From: Brugia malayi
Lineage: Eukaryota > Nematoda > Chromadorea > Rhabditida > Onchocercidae
DNA: 64,000 nt
Reading direction: 5' to 3'
Assembly: GCF_000002995.4 (NCBI RefSeq)
Contig: NW_025062479.1
Coordinates: 3,839,221 to 3,903,220, forward strand
Under the pieces are notes generated by a model. That model did no database searches. It worked only from the letters and a program-made list of their open reading frames with translations, and was not told the DNA's origin. Both the position numbers and the translations under genes were made by a program. Below, piece by piece: positions 12,401 through 25,823 of this stretch (the first letter of the stretch is position 1; every line of letters starts with the position of its first letter).

Positions 12401-13355
12401 AAACACAAATGTTTTCTTCCCATTTCGTCTATGCTTATTGGCATTTCGCCTGTTTCAGTTGAAAGTTTCCTTTTCAAACATGTATGTTCTTCTTCACACT
12501 CAATTTTGTTACTTCGCAAACTGCAAATTCTTCATTACTTTGCTTTCATTTTTCTACTTGTCTATATTATTTTGCAAGGCTTATCAGTCACTCAGTGCGT
12601 TCCCCTTATTTCCATCTTCTTTTTTTCTGATTGTCATACTTATTGTTTCATTTTTCAGTTGTAACAGTCATTCTTACCTTTAATTAAATTTTCATAGTTT
12701 CCAATAAATAATTAATCATTATGCTTCATTCGTTTGTCTTCCTTTTTCTGATTTACATGAACCGAAATTAGTCCAGTTTAAAAATTCACTAAAATGAGTG
12801 AATTGGCATATTTGAAGCATTCACTGTCATCAAGAAAAACAAACGACTGTCGTACACTGCTTTATTTCTACTTTTCTTTTCAGAGTCTATTAATGTTATG
12901 TTGAAACACAAGTTCATCATTGTTTCCCTTCTTTCCACCTTGTTTCCTGCGAAATCATGTCTAATAATTATTCGTGGATTGTTAATAATTATGCGACAAA
13001 TTTTCAGATTACTTGAGTGAATTAATTTAAAAGTAATGACTAATTATAATTTGCTGAAACGCTCTAATATACTGTATTTGTTGAACACAATTGATTTCTG
13101 GTGTTAACATATGTGAATACTGTCATCCATTAATTGCTTCTGGAAAATAACACTATGGAATTTGAAATGAAATGAATGAAACTTCAAATTATATGAAGGA
13201 CTCGATAGTATGCTTACTGCAGTCATTTTCCAGTATTACAGTCGAATGAGAAAAAGTGATGAAAATTTCGTTACAACCAAAAGAAATGATTGAAATCATT
13301 ATCAGTTGAAAGCTTTATTGCGCCATCTTTAACTGTTGCTTCCACATAATCTACA

Positions 13356-16300
13356 ATGCCGTGTTCATTTCGAGCCCGTGTAAACCAACTTTGGTCTATA
13401 TGGTACACTATAGTAATGGTACTTCTACAGACTTACTTAATTTATCTTGGTTTCGAACGTTACCGGTTATATTCGGAAATGAAATGGCCTCATGGTGCCT
13501 ATCCGAGCCTATGGTTAAGTGTTTATGTTGTACTGTATTCCTCATGCATACCTGGTTTACTATTGTTTATGGCATTTGGAATATTCAAATCTGGCAATGT
13601 TGCTGGCGATAACGATCGACTTGGTGCTCGAATTGATCGTGTTATTGAAATTACTCGGAATTCATATAGAAAAGGTTCCATGCTAATCAACGCTGAGAAA
13701 AAAAAAATGCTAAAAAAAAGTTTTATACTGTTTTATGTCGAATTTTTACAGTTCAAAAGTATTGAATTGGATCTAACCTTTGTTTACTGTATTGCAGGAA
13801 GATGCTCACTTTTGCGATGCATCAAGTCACTGTGGCAGCATGCACCACCGTTGCCACAACTTATTCATCTATCGATGGCGCTTTTTCAATTATTTGCCCA
13901 ACAAGTGATGTTATCACAACTTTATCGATACGGCTTCATCAATTCCGGTAAAATTATTACTGCCTTTTAGTTTTGAAACCTAAACTTGTTTTCTCTTCTA
14001 GCACCATACACAACTGATATTTTTTTAAATCCATATTAGGGAAATCATTTTAGAGAAAAAAAGGAAAAAGAATTGGCCCATTTTTAAACGATTGTAATTA
14101 TGCAAAGATCCGAATTTTCAACTTTTTAAGTTTATCCTTTTCTATACATATATATGTGACGTGTGTGTTAATGGGTGAATATATTTGGTTATTTGAGTAT
14201 GCCTCATACGTTGATGTCCTTATATACATGAAAGATATCCCATACCAGGTAGTGCCAAACGCCTTTTGATTTCGGCAAACATAGTGAAATAGCCAGTGTT
14301 ATCACAAAAACGCATTTTTTTTTTTTTTTTTTTTTTTGATAAAGAAGCCTAGCGAAAGACGACGCATGAAGTTGAAGGAAAAAATAGTGTCGAGAATGCG
14401 ACTTAAAAAACTTAGAAATACTCGATATTGCTTCTCTTCCCGTACTTTATTGACGTTCCTTCATTTTACGTCTTTTTTTCATTTGACTGGGTACCACTTA
14501 CAAACACAAGCGAATGTTTGTGAATATAGTCATTATCAGAATCGATAGAATAATTACTTGACCAGTTGCAAATAGGAAAATTTTGGTAATATACAAATTA
14601 GGAAAAATAATACGACAATATTTGGAGGAATTTGAAATTAGTGCAATTTCATAACATTCTAATCTTCTAAGTCAATTGTCCAAATAAAGCATTCGATTAC
14701 AAGTAGGTGTAACATGATACGGACTGCTTTTCATGTTGTTAATTGATATTTTTAACATTTTGACTTTAAAATTGGTCAATAAATATTACTAAGTATATAT
14801 CTAACCGACGAGATCAGTATTAATAACCTCTTTCATTCAATTCTGATATCAAGTTTAAAATTGATAAAAAGTACATAGCATGAAAATATAGTGGGCATTG
14901 ATATTATAGTTCATCTGATCCATTTCTGCACTTCCTTTCGCTTTCATAGCTGAGCGACGTCACGAATCCTCTGAAAAGCTTCAGAATACTTTTATTAATT
15001 AATGCTGGAAATTGTTCGGAGTAAGAGCTCTATCATTCCAGTTGTTTGCTAAGACTTTGGTAAATGTTAAAAAATAAAAGATTTAGTCTGCTAACATCAG
15101 AACTAAGTGGCAATCTTGAGATCGAAAATTAATATTCCTCTTTACTAAATGTAGGCGCTAATTCTGAATTTCGAAATAACTTGAATTATCAAATTTTTTT
15201 CAGTCTTTTCAAATTACTAACGAGCTTCACAACATTAGTACTTTGCTTGATAATCATGTCTTTCAAAAATTACAGGTGATTTTTTGAACACAGAACTCGA
15301 TTTCGTGTATCAGCGCGCTCGACAACTGGCGGCAAATCTGCCTATGCTCGATAATCGATTGCAGGGTTTTCGTATATCGGCACAGGATTTGGCTGCTACA
15401 CCAATCAGTCCTAATTTATTACCAAGTAAAATTCGATTTTACTACTATCTCCAGAGCTAAAAAAATTATGGGGTTAGATGGTCTAAATGATAGCTATCTC
15501 ACCTGATATCATTTGATAAGAATTCAGAAGACAACATGATAAAAATATTCAGTATTGATGCATGCTCGTTTGTTTGGCATACCATTGGAATTCGTCAATT
15601 TACTGATTGCACTATTCGTCTACACGTGTACTTATTCAGCAGTTTTCTGGCATACCAACAAGCCATTTAGTTTTATATTTTCTCTTCATTTATTGATTTA
15701 CTCGACGACAATCATTTGGTCTTATCTCGGGTTTAGTGTTCTTCATCGTATACAAGAAACAAGCTACTCTAGTATCCGACCGATCGGTCTCGGTATGTCA
15801 AATTATTTATGTATTTATTTATTTTTTTTTTTTAATGATTTATTGTGATCGTTTCTCATTAAATTTTTATTTGGCATTAAATGTTGGAGTGACTCCTGTT
15901 TTCAAATTTTCTTTTCATTTCAAATCTCATTATAACTATCAAATTAGTTAGGTCACCTGGTTTAGGGCAATATTTGATTTCTTCACGTCCCTTAAAAATT
16001 TATCATCCATCCACAATTATTGCCACCTATGTTATGACGATTGTGCTTATTAGTACTGCACCTGTTGCATTGTATATGTATGGTTACAGCAAATATTTTG
16101 TAAGTTGCCTCTGAATTTCCTTTTTTTTTTAAGATCTTTGACAATTTAAAAATCAAAGTCCTTCATTGGAGACTAAGCCCCTGAAAATATATTATTTTTA
16201 TCAGATAAGTATGTCAAATGTGCGGCAAAAGAGTGCCTTTCAAAATCAGACTAGCAGTATTAATGGTGCGCAGAGTGAGTATTCAGAATATCGTCTCCGA

Positions 16301-19300
16301 AGCTCATCCAAGGTGCCACAAGCGAGACTATGTTGTGATGGGTATGTTTTGACATGTTTTTGCAATGTAGATAATACTTATAGAAAAATTATGAACTTTT
16401 ACTGGCAATTTCTGCAGTGAAACACTTCTCTAAAATTCGAATTCCTTTTTGAAGTACTTGAAGTCAGTGATTTAAATCATTTAGATATGCACCTCACATA
16501 TTTGCAATAATTTTGCTTGTTTTAATTGTTATAACCAAAGCTCCAACTATATATGCCCATATGGTTATCTATCAGGTAATCTACTTATGTATTTTTTCAC
16601 AGATCTCACTATATAATCGCATGCTTCGGTTGAATGGTTTTTTTTTTACTGTAAAGAAAATGAGATATGAAGAGTGAGTGAGAAAAAAACGAAGAGAAAA
16701 TGTTCTATAGTTTATTGCCTATGGAGCATTTTATTAAATTTTAATTATTGTGAAAAGTGTTTTAGATTCACACAACTTCAGTAACTTGTTCATTCAGGAT
16801 TTTAAGCTGCATTTATTTAGGATGAGGAAAAATTATAGGAGGAAGCTACTATAGGAATAAAGGTCATCAACTAAGAATTTTATTTTCAGCATGAGGAAAA
16901 GGCGTTATTGTTATCTTGTATCGTTGTTGATATTGTTTTCCTCTTTGCTTGGATTATTCTCTGGCTTATACTTACACTTAAAAGAGATTGGAATTTCAAA
17001 GTTGTTCATCAAGTGCATGAAATTATTGCTTTGCAAGTAATAAATAACCTAAGTTTATTTATGCTTTGGTTGTAATAATATCTGATGAAGACACGGTAAT
17101 GTCCGTTACAAAAAGTTTTATGATTATTTAAAGATGAACAGATAATAAAAATTTTTCCATTTTCCAGCAAACTCATGATTTGTAACTTGATGAAACTTAA
17201 TTGTGTTATTTTTTAATTGAATGACAAGAAAGTGTTGTGAACAACTTTTCTGATTAAAAGTTGCAGAATGGGCCTCAAACGATGATTGCTTCGCCCAAAA
17301 AAATCATGGAAAAGAAACCATCTGAATTAAAAAATTCATTGATATTAATGCATGGTGACCAGGTAGGTTCTGATTTTTTAAGTTTTCTTAATGAAAAGTT
17401 TCAATTTTATTACTGAAATACTAATTTTCTTCGTTTCCAAACTTCCATGCATTTTGATATTTGAAGTCGATGAGGGTGTTAAATGCAAAAATGATGTTTT
17501 ATCGCACTTAGAATTCCAGATGTATCTTACGGATGATACCATAGCTAAAAAGTCATTATTACGACAAACACAGAAAAACGTGATTGGCACTGCAAGCGAA
17601 GATATTTACTGGTTGAAAGGAAATAATACGCAGTCACCCACAACGAGGTTCTTTGGTGCTTCGCTATTGTAATTTTCCCTCTCCTTATTTACTTAAATGA
17701 CTTAGTCGTACTTACTTGGCCACCTACTGACTGTTTTGTTTACGATATTTCTATGATTTTCATGCTGTGCTTCTTCAGAAGAGTTCCACAATGTGAAAGT
17801 GTAAAAGAAACATTGGAAATGAATCGGCTGCTTGGTCCATCTGCAGTTCATCGGCAAAGTAGCGACGGAAACTCATCACCCACTGCTGCTTACCATACGG
17901 CATGTTGACGAAATTTTGTTCATTTCTTACTATAAAAATTTCGATGCTACAGTACTAGTAAAAGAAAATTTTCTAATTCCAATCTTTAAGTTAATTTAGG
18001 AATTGGTATTTTAATCTTTTCTACATTAATATGCAGATTTCTCATACCATACAATCACAAATGACGTATCCATCGCGACAGCGGATTATAATGAATATTC
18101 CCAAATATTCCAGTGAGGCAAAAGTTTCAGCAAATGTAACAATGCCCGGGAATACGTTTGCAACATTCCAGGTTTGTAAATTTATGCACGTCGGTTTTGG
18201 TAGAAATTTTGGAGCTTTCCACATTTGCAAGTTTACTTTGATTTTTTCCTTAAAGATTCAAATTGAAATTTTGGGTTTCTTGATTCTGATTTTCCTAAAA
18301 ACTGCCCTGAAGTCGCTCTTTTCAATTTTTTAGCGAGCTCAAGGATCGGAGTTTGCATCCGGTAGCAGTCGGCAAATGATGCAAAATCCCCGAAGACCAT
18401 CCCTACAAAATTCGATGAGCGCATGCACTGAAAACAATACTTCTGATATCACACCTTTGACGGTGAACATAAACTTTCTTTTCAACTTTTTATAAATAAT
18501 GAAATAGGGGAGGTAATGGAATTATCAAAATCTAAAAGATACGTATAGTTCTTGCTACATTTTGCTTCATGGAGTTTGAAGTATAGTACTGCTTTGTCAT
18601 AATTTGACGGTAGACAGTTTCAAAACAGATTTTCCCCAGACAAAACTTTTTTTCCAAGCTGTTTTGTAGTTTCTCCTTACAGCGGAATCATTGTTTAGCA
18701 ACAGGAAGCATATGCTTCAATTCTCAAAAGCCGGACTGGACAAACAGAAACAATAACACGAAGACGTGGTTCCAAAGATGACGGAGCAGTTAACACTGGG
18801 TTTGGAAATGTGAGTGTTTCATATGGAACACATACGACTTATGGTCGACCTCAGGTTCAAAATGAATTTTCTTTATTTTTTTTAGTACCATGTAATTGTG
18901 TCATCTTCCAGAAGTAACAAGTTGGTAGTTTTGATTATCTGAAAATTATAGACGTTTTCATTCTTTTGAGTGATATGAATAATGTTTTAGGAGTTAGACT
19001 CATGCTTTTTAGAATCAGCGATTAATACAACAAGCTGCTGTTCAAGCTGCTCAAGTAGCTCAAGTGAGTCGAAATAAGGACACTGTTTATAACAGAACAC
19101 AGGTTCTTTCTTCAGTTTTAAATTTGGACTATACATTTCCAAAAAAAAAATACAGAAATGAGACCTAACTCTTAGCCCAGTTTTAGCTATATCATTTCAG
19201 ACTAATACATCGCAGAATGTGTTGGAGAGTGGGCCAACTTCTTCAGTGCTTTCAATCCGAAGTAGTCCCGTCGCTGAAAATCGTTTAGGTACACGCACAT

Positions 19301-20806
19301 CTATTTCCAGCAGGTTGGCAGTTTTTTTTGAACCCTTCCACTCTATCAACTGTTTAATTAAAAAGTAATGGAATCTCTTTTTAAATCTCTGAATAATTAT
19401 AATTGTATACCAAGAGTTCATATCTAAAACCATGGTAAAAGCCATAAAAAGTTTCCAGGGAACATTCGCCGTATCAAAGAGCTCCCAACCTAAAATTATC
19501 ATCATTCAATAGTGTTATTCCTGCTGTTGATTCGCATATCAAACAACAGCAACAGAACTGTGGTGCTGGATGTATCTATGGAAACTGGTCACAACAGCGA
19601 CAAATTTCACAGAGCTCTCAGGCAGTGGACTGGTGTCCCTCATCATATGATAAGGTTCGTTTATTTGTTTCCACAGAAGTCATTCCATTGGAATTCTAAG
19701 CCATTATTGCTTCAAAAGGAATGAGTGTAAGTATATGCGTCCATTTTTTTTTTGGTTAGAATTTACATAATAATTTAAAAGCTATACAACAAAGTCGTAT
19801 AACTTTATGTCAGAATTTATGAAATCGAATACCTTCAAAGAGGAATGTCTCATAACCACAACTACTGTAGTACTTGTTCTTTTTTAGGTTTTTTATATTT
19901 AAAGTAAGATTATGTACATATGGGCGTGAGTTGCTACGTTTTGAGGATTCGTTTGTTATTTTACTATATCTTTTTTTCTTTTTTTTTTCTCTCTCACAAA
20001 TGCAACTAATAACTTCGTTTTGAAATAGTAATCTGATACTAATATGAATATGCAAACTTCTCATGCTACAATATAAACAAATGAAGTTTGAATTTTTCCA
20101 ATTATTTACCTGAAAATATGAAAGGAATGCTTCTAACGTTCTGCTCGTGTGCTTCTAATGTTTTTGAATACAAGTTTGATGTGATGACAAAGATAAATTT
20201 TGTTCCACAACACTACTTGCATTGCTTACTGTAAGCAAATCTTTTTTTACACCTGAAAAAGTGGTACGGCACACTGACTGAATGAATGAATTATTATTTC
20301 ATTTCAGCAAATGTGACATTAGTTTATCTTAGCATGAAGATTTCCAGATTTCATCGACAATTCAGCAGGAACAGTGTTGCACTCCCACATCGACACTAAC
20401 TAGTCAAGGCAGTGCAAGTAACTGTTCGTCACAACAAGCACCTACGCCAGGATCGCCCAATTCACGAAATATTTATAGCGGAGGACGATTTGTAAGTAGC
20501 CGCACAACTGGTACTATTAATCTTCACGGTAATTTGGGTTCTGAGTACGGTACATCACATCTGGGAGACAGTGATCGAGATCGAACGTTGAGAGCTCAAC
20601 AGCAACCAAAATCATCGCGCACCACAATTGTTAGTGGGAGTACGTCGACACGATATCAAATTAAGGCTAGCATTGGCGGTTCACGTCAAGATGATTCAGC
20701 TAATTACAGTTTAACATCTAGTAATGAATCTGCAGAAAATGCTCGTCTTAGTGGACAAACAAATCGTATTATGGATTCAACTGAATTTGCGACCAGTATT
20801 GTTTGA
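13356..20806 (+). CDS. tinc: Tincar-like eight-pass membrane protein
   Basis: Homologue of Drosophila Tincar, a multi-pass membrane protein needed in heart and eye development; its molecular role is not known. Proposed exons: 13356-13674, 13798-13947, 15276-15425, 15553-15792, 15948-16099, 16205-16341, 16485-16575, 16890-17036, 17267-17362, 17520-17647, 17779-about 17899, 18037-18171, 18334-18462, 18699-18854, 19013-19102, 19201-19313, 19459-19654, 20348-20806 (about 1,002 residues). Eight hydrophobic segments lie near residues 13-32, 51-77, 125-143, 219-237, 244-270, 305-330, 384-407 and 418-440. Blocks NQLWSIWY, PLEFVNLLIALFVYTC, AVFWHTNKPF and LTLKRDWNFKVVH fit the family. The remaining half is Ser/Gln/Asn-rich and ends in T-S-I-V, a class I PDZ-ligand pattern. 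The start gives a short N-terminus before TM1; upstream coding exons are possible. The exon ending near 17899 has no good GT donor in phase and reads to a TGA at 17906-17908, so a short isoform is possible. Confidence 0.8.
14317..14338. repeat. poly-T tract in tincar intron 2
   Basis: A run of about 22 T residues within the intron between the second and third tincar exons (13948-15275). That 1.3-kb intron shows no other coding signal. Confidence 0.8.
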
Positions 20807-22326
20807 ACATACTCTATTGTATAATTAATATTCAATTGTTTCATTTTCTTCAATGTTAGAATCTAGGAAAATACACGGAAGAAAATTTTCCCAGTTCCAA
20901 AGTAACCAGTTTGCTGGTTGCTACTTAGTTACCTCATCTCAACAATTTAGTTCTCCCAACTTGAACAGCTGACAAAATGAGTTCCATTTCACACTTAAGT
21001 CACTCTCTTATGTATTTTATCCTTGTATAATTTTTTGACGCATAATATTGTTGATGTCTAACAGTTCATTACAATAAATTTTCTCGTACAAATAATTCAA
21101 TTTGACCTTATCGCAATGCAAGAATAATCCGTATAGTTAGGTAAAAAATACTATCGGAAGCTGAAAGCAAAAAACAACCAATAAATAACCTTAAAACAAT
21201 AGCGAGGAACACTGAAAGTGGCAAATAGATTATGTAAGAAGTGTGGGTTAAATCCATTATTAATATATGCAAAGTCCCACCGGAGTTCCATGTGCAATCC
21301 ATGCATAGTCATAATGAAGAGCAGGTACAGCAAATGATTTTTTTTTCTAATGATTTAGATTTAGCCTAATTATTATTACAATTTCTTGAGATTATTTTAG
21401 TAAATAACAAGAAGAAAATTCCATCTAGAAACGTTCAATTAATTGTTCGGCACATATAACCGGAATCTACACCGGTAAACATAATATAGCAATGTTATCT
21501 TTTCCAAGCATATATTTATTTAATCTACAAATTTCCAGTCTAAAAATTAAAGCTTATCATAACAGCATGGGTCTGAAATCCATCTCAGTTGAAATGCTGG
21601 TCATTATTTTTCATAAACTTCTTTATTCAATATAAAATGAGTAAACTTGGTGTATGCAACATATAACTGACCTCAGACTTTCTGCAATTGATATTTTTGT
21701 GATCAAAATCGATTAAAGAATTGGTAACGCATAGGTATCAACCTATCTGTTCTAATATATGCTTTCTAGCAGTTATAATATCAAAAATTACCTCACCTTT
21801 TCCTTCGTTGGATATCTCCTTCCCAACGAAATTAATATATATCGTTGTATATCATGTTCCAGAAAATACAAAAATGAATATTCCGTAAGATAGCGGAGAA
21901 AGCTAATTTTGATCTTGACAATATTCACCTTTAAGTATCAGGTGGCTAAATAACTTACTAGCCAAACAGCATCATGAATATCCGGTTATTTTTGGATTCA
22001 AATCCTGAATTTTTAAGAATAAATGCAAAGTAAAGACAATAAAGTTTACGGTTTTATGTCATGATCCTTTATCAAAAGCAAACAGAACAAAGGTAACACA
22101 TTCAATTTGTTACCAATATTGGTCTACAGAGTGCACCTAGTAAGGTCTTCATGGAGTTATTTAAAACCCTGGAGTTTTTTCTTCTGGTAACATTAAAACT
22201 GGAGAAAACTTTCAATAAAAATAAAGTGATTAAAAAAATTTGTAACATTTTAAACTAGTAAAAAGGATGATTTTTCAACATGCATCCCTGTCTCATCCCG
22301 CGGGTTGAAGAAGAGTTTTTCAAGTC
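20807..22326. other. intergenic, between convergent genes
   Basis: The 3' flank of tincar (+) and of the CCxxxCC membrane-protein gene (-). It contains AATAAA at about 21073 on the forward strand, a candidate tincar polyadenylation signal, but no coding exon I can support. Confidence 0.6.
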
Positions 22327-24887
22327 TCAGTATTGATTAGGTCCACCAACATACGGATAATAACCACTTTCATTTCGATTTTCCAATGTAGTTAGATTTG
22401 CCTACAAATTAACTCGAAGAAGCAGATTTCAAACTTAATTTCAGATTACCATTATTTTATATGAAATTGAATTCAAATGAATAAATCCTACACATCACAG
22501 TTCCTTCTGGAAAATTTAAGAAAAACTTATGTATAAAACGAACTTGTGATATGGCTGGACTCATCCCATCCAATGATTGGTTAATGCATCGTTTTTGACG
22601 CTTATCTCTGGCACGATTATACAACCAGCAAAATAATGTTGCGAACAAAGAAAGAAGAACAAGAGCACAAAACAGAGAAAGGAGTGCAATTGCCCAAGCG
22701 TACTTTCCTTGCCTGTAAAATGGTTCCTTAATTTTTTTTTTTTTTGATGACCTCTCTCTCGTAGGATTTTAAAAACAGGGAAAGTTAGAGAAGATTGAAA
22801 TCCATTTGGCAAGTTAAAAAAGCCTATTAATCGGGATAGAAACTGTAGTTTTATTTTAACTACATAGAAAATTAACCATGAAGGATTTCTACAGCACGCT
22901 GTTTCACAACATCCAACATTTGCCAGACATCGTTTGACGACACGAACTGGAGAATTTTCCATTCCATATATACAGTCAATGAAATTTGCATCATTTGCTG
23001 CAAATTATTAGCTATAAAAAGTTCTAAATTCCAATTTAGCCAATATCTCAAATCCGTGGAAGCAAATGAAAAGAAAAAAATTGCAACAATTACTGCATGC
23101 ATAATGTGTATTACAAATACTGTCTCATAAATCACAATATGCTTTCCATCATGACGACAGATAGCATGGTAGAATAATGTAAATAGAACAATGAATGTCA
23201 ATAGGTCATCATAAATGAAGAGAGAAAACCTCATCAAAATTATAGCTCACCGATGTCAGAAATAGCTCATTTAAATTGATTAATTTCATCACTTAATTAG
23301 TTCATTCTCAGAATAACTGGTTGCTTTACAACTCTATGAAATGAATAAAGTTACGTTTCCAAAAAACTATTTTTCAATACAACTAACCATACACTTCTCA
23401 TAACTGCAATTTCACTGCTTAGTTATTTAATTAACTTACGATCTGCCTTTTGGTCAAGGAGTCTGTTGGCTCCTATTAACCTTAGTCGTGCTTCATTTCC
23501 AAACTGTAGTCCAGAATTTTCAAATCCAGTATCGTACTGTAACGGAAATGGTTGCTTGGTTTTATTTGACACATACAGATAACCTAAAACTATTCATAAA
23601 ATTTTCTGGACAAATATAGACAGGATGTGAGTTAAACAGCTATCTGTTCGTAAAGAAAATGGTTATTTTTACAAATAATCAAAAGGAGAAAAAGGATGCA
23701 CCAACCCACTTATTTGCTTAGAGTTTGCTCAATTACAGATTTCATTGCAAACACAAAATCTAAGGCAAAGAAAGAAGTTAAAAAGGAAAAACCATTCAAA
23801 GTATATTTGGTTATCGGATAAAAATATCGGTATGTGTCATAATTATCAAATTGTGAATTAGAGGCTAACCCGGTGCATCCCATCTGGACCACGGCGATGA
23901 ATGTACTTGAGCCATGAACAATTCCAATCAATAATTATGAACACTGCAGGACAGTAGCTGATTTCATTTTTAATCATTTTTATTCAATTTATACAAAGTA
24001 CAATCAAAAAAATAACTGGCAATGTAATTAATAAGGGAATACTGAATATGACCAGATAAACAAAACAGGACAATTTCTCCTCTTTTGTCACTCCAGTCCT
24101 TCTAATCGGTTTTTCAAAGCCGTTTTTTTTAGAAGGAAACTGTTGTATTTCCCTTTTTAAAGAAATAATAATGTTCGTACCATAATTAGGTTCGTACTAT
24201 AATTCTAGCATAGCTAGAATTTGTTAGGATTATATGAAATGCTGATTATTCGTTAAGGAGTGTGGAAAGGAATGTTAAAAGAAAGCAATGAGAAACAAAG
24301 GTAGTAGAGATTGGGTAGAACAGACATAGTAAAGATGTTCGAGTTGGACAAACATTAAAAACTGGCAAATATCTTGCAATGCACAAGCAGCAGGATAAAA
24401 GTATATATGCCGCATTTCCAGTGAATAATAAATTTCATATCCACTGAAACGTCTTCTAACACGACTTTTAAAACTTTTCCTCAAGGAAAACTTTCATAAA
24501 TAGATAGCTAAAGTAGTACATGAACCCACAGATAATTCTTGATTATAAGTTCTTTTTTATCACAAATAAAAGTCCCGACGTTAAACAAATGTAGGAAAAA
24601 ATCTAGAAATTTAGAATACTCCTTACCAACACTGTAGCACTTGTAAGAATGATGAAATGTTTGTGAAAAACAACGGATGCAATCATTACAATACCAGCGA
24701 CAGAGGAGATGGAGTTATTACTCAGTTTGTTGAATTTGTCGTGGTAGCAAGTGTAAGTTGTGCAAACACCGATTTAACACAAATTATACATTACTGCACA
24801 CCCACTCATTATCCATATGCTTCCAATGACACCTTCATCCATCATGTTAGTAAATACAGATATTCCTCTTGGATTTTCCAGAAACAA
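22327..24887 (-). CDS. unrecognised multi-pass membrane protein with CCxxxCC cluster
   Basis: Read on the reverse strand, exons join in phase: 24627-24720, 23995-24196, 23870-23943, 23440-23536, 22877-22997, 22544-22712 and 22327-22401 (stop), about 277 residues. A further upstream exon (24795-24887) is likely but its junction is unsettled, and the start codon was not found. From the N-terminus there is a hydrophobic segment, a cytosolic-looking basic loop (IRRTGVTKEEK), and a strong TM (FVYLVIFSIPLLITLPVIFL). An ectodomain of about 90 residues follows, ending in C-x(n)-C-x(n)-CCETACC. Last come a TM (WAIALLSLFCALVLLSLFAT), a basic stop-transfer and a Tyr-rich tail (SGYYPYVGGPNQY). CCxxxCC just before a membrane segment is typical of Shisa/WBP1-VOPP1-type adaptors and of the nematode CX module. 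I infer only a resemblance; no family is assigned. Confidence 0.55.
24201..24221. repeat. perfect 9-bp inverted repeat
   Basis: AATTCTAGC, a 3-nt loop ATA, then GCTAGAATT. It sits in the intron just upstream (reverse strand) of the exon ending at 24196, close to its splice acceptor. Confidence 0.6.
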
Positions 24888-25534
24888 CTTTACATATATT
24901 CAATCTAGACTATATATATTTCAAACTTTGTTGGGTCAGTATTGCCACTTTCATTGCACTCACATAGCGCTTTGGCTCAAGGGACAAAAACTAAACTTTA
25001 GCATTATCTCAAAGAAGCAAAAAGAAAATGTTATAGATATTGATCCACCTGCATTTTGCTTCATATAAATCGCAGCTTATTAATTTCAAAAACCATTTGA
25101 AAAGCATTAACATAATGGTATGTATGGGAAATTATTTTGAAAATTTATATATAATAAATAGAATCCATGTCGCTGCCTTTTTATTAATCTTAAGCTATCA
25201 AAGTAACACTTCTCAAAATCATTGACTTACCAACATATCTTATTTTGTATCATAAAATACTCCTGTCTTATGACATGGCCCACTATCGTTTATTCAAAAT
25301 GAGGGATAAACTACATAATACATCATATTATTACAACGAAACATATTAAACTGGTTAAGCAGTCACATGCATAAACTATATATAAAACTGACATCAACTG
25401 AATCGATATTTCGTTTTTTTTTTGATCAGAACAACAACGTTTGAAGTGAGGAATGAAGTGAACTGCGAAATATTCGGAAAGAAGTGAATCAAATAAATAT
25501 CTATAACCACAAAAAAGAATTTATAACCACTTTT

Positions 25535-25537
<3 letters not shown>

Positions 25538-25588
<51 letters not shown>
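25538..25588. repeat. (AT)n dinucleotide microsatellite
   Basis: About 25 uninterrupted AT units, flanked by non-coding sequence. Confidence 0.95.
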
Positions 25589-25591
<3 letters not shown>

Positions 25592-25686
25592 AAGTTTGGA
25601 ATTAAAGTTGGATAAGCAACAAATGAGAATCTTCAAATACAGTCTGTGAAAATTGATAAGAAAGGGATAGTTCCTGTTTTCTTTCG

Positions 25687-25714
25687 TTTTTTTTTTTTTT
25701 TTTTTTTTTTTTTT
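25687..25714. repeat. poly-T tract
   Basis: Uninterrupted run of about 28 T. Its length is likely to vary between reads or assemblies. Confidence 0.9.
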
Positions 25715-25823
25715 GTAAATGAATTAAAATGAGCCCATATATATGAATATAAAAGACTAACTTCATACTCTTATATTAAAGCTTATTTTAGAAAACAAAA
25801 TTTGACATTTGTCAACTGGTCAA

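Larger units (their letters stand above)
6744..13355. other. 6.6-kb AT-rich intergenic region
   Basis: No exon series with matching phases was found. It holds poly-A/T runs (for example about 10269-10297), a degenerate tandem repeat near 7.5 kb and one GC-richer island near 12.0-12.4 kb, described separately. The 131-codon open frame at 10735-11130 has no recognisable content. Confidence 0.6.

Noticed and set aside
13356..13970. Single 204-codon reading through the first tincar intron
   Set aside because: The 123-nt intron (13675-13797) happens to have no in-frame stop, but removing it joins two conserved Tincar blocks. The read-through stretch is AT-rich and lysine-rich.
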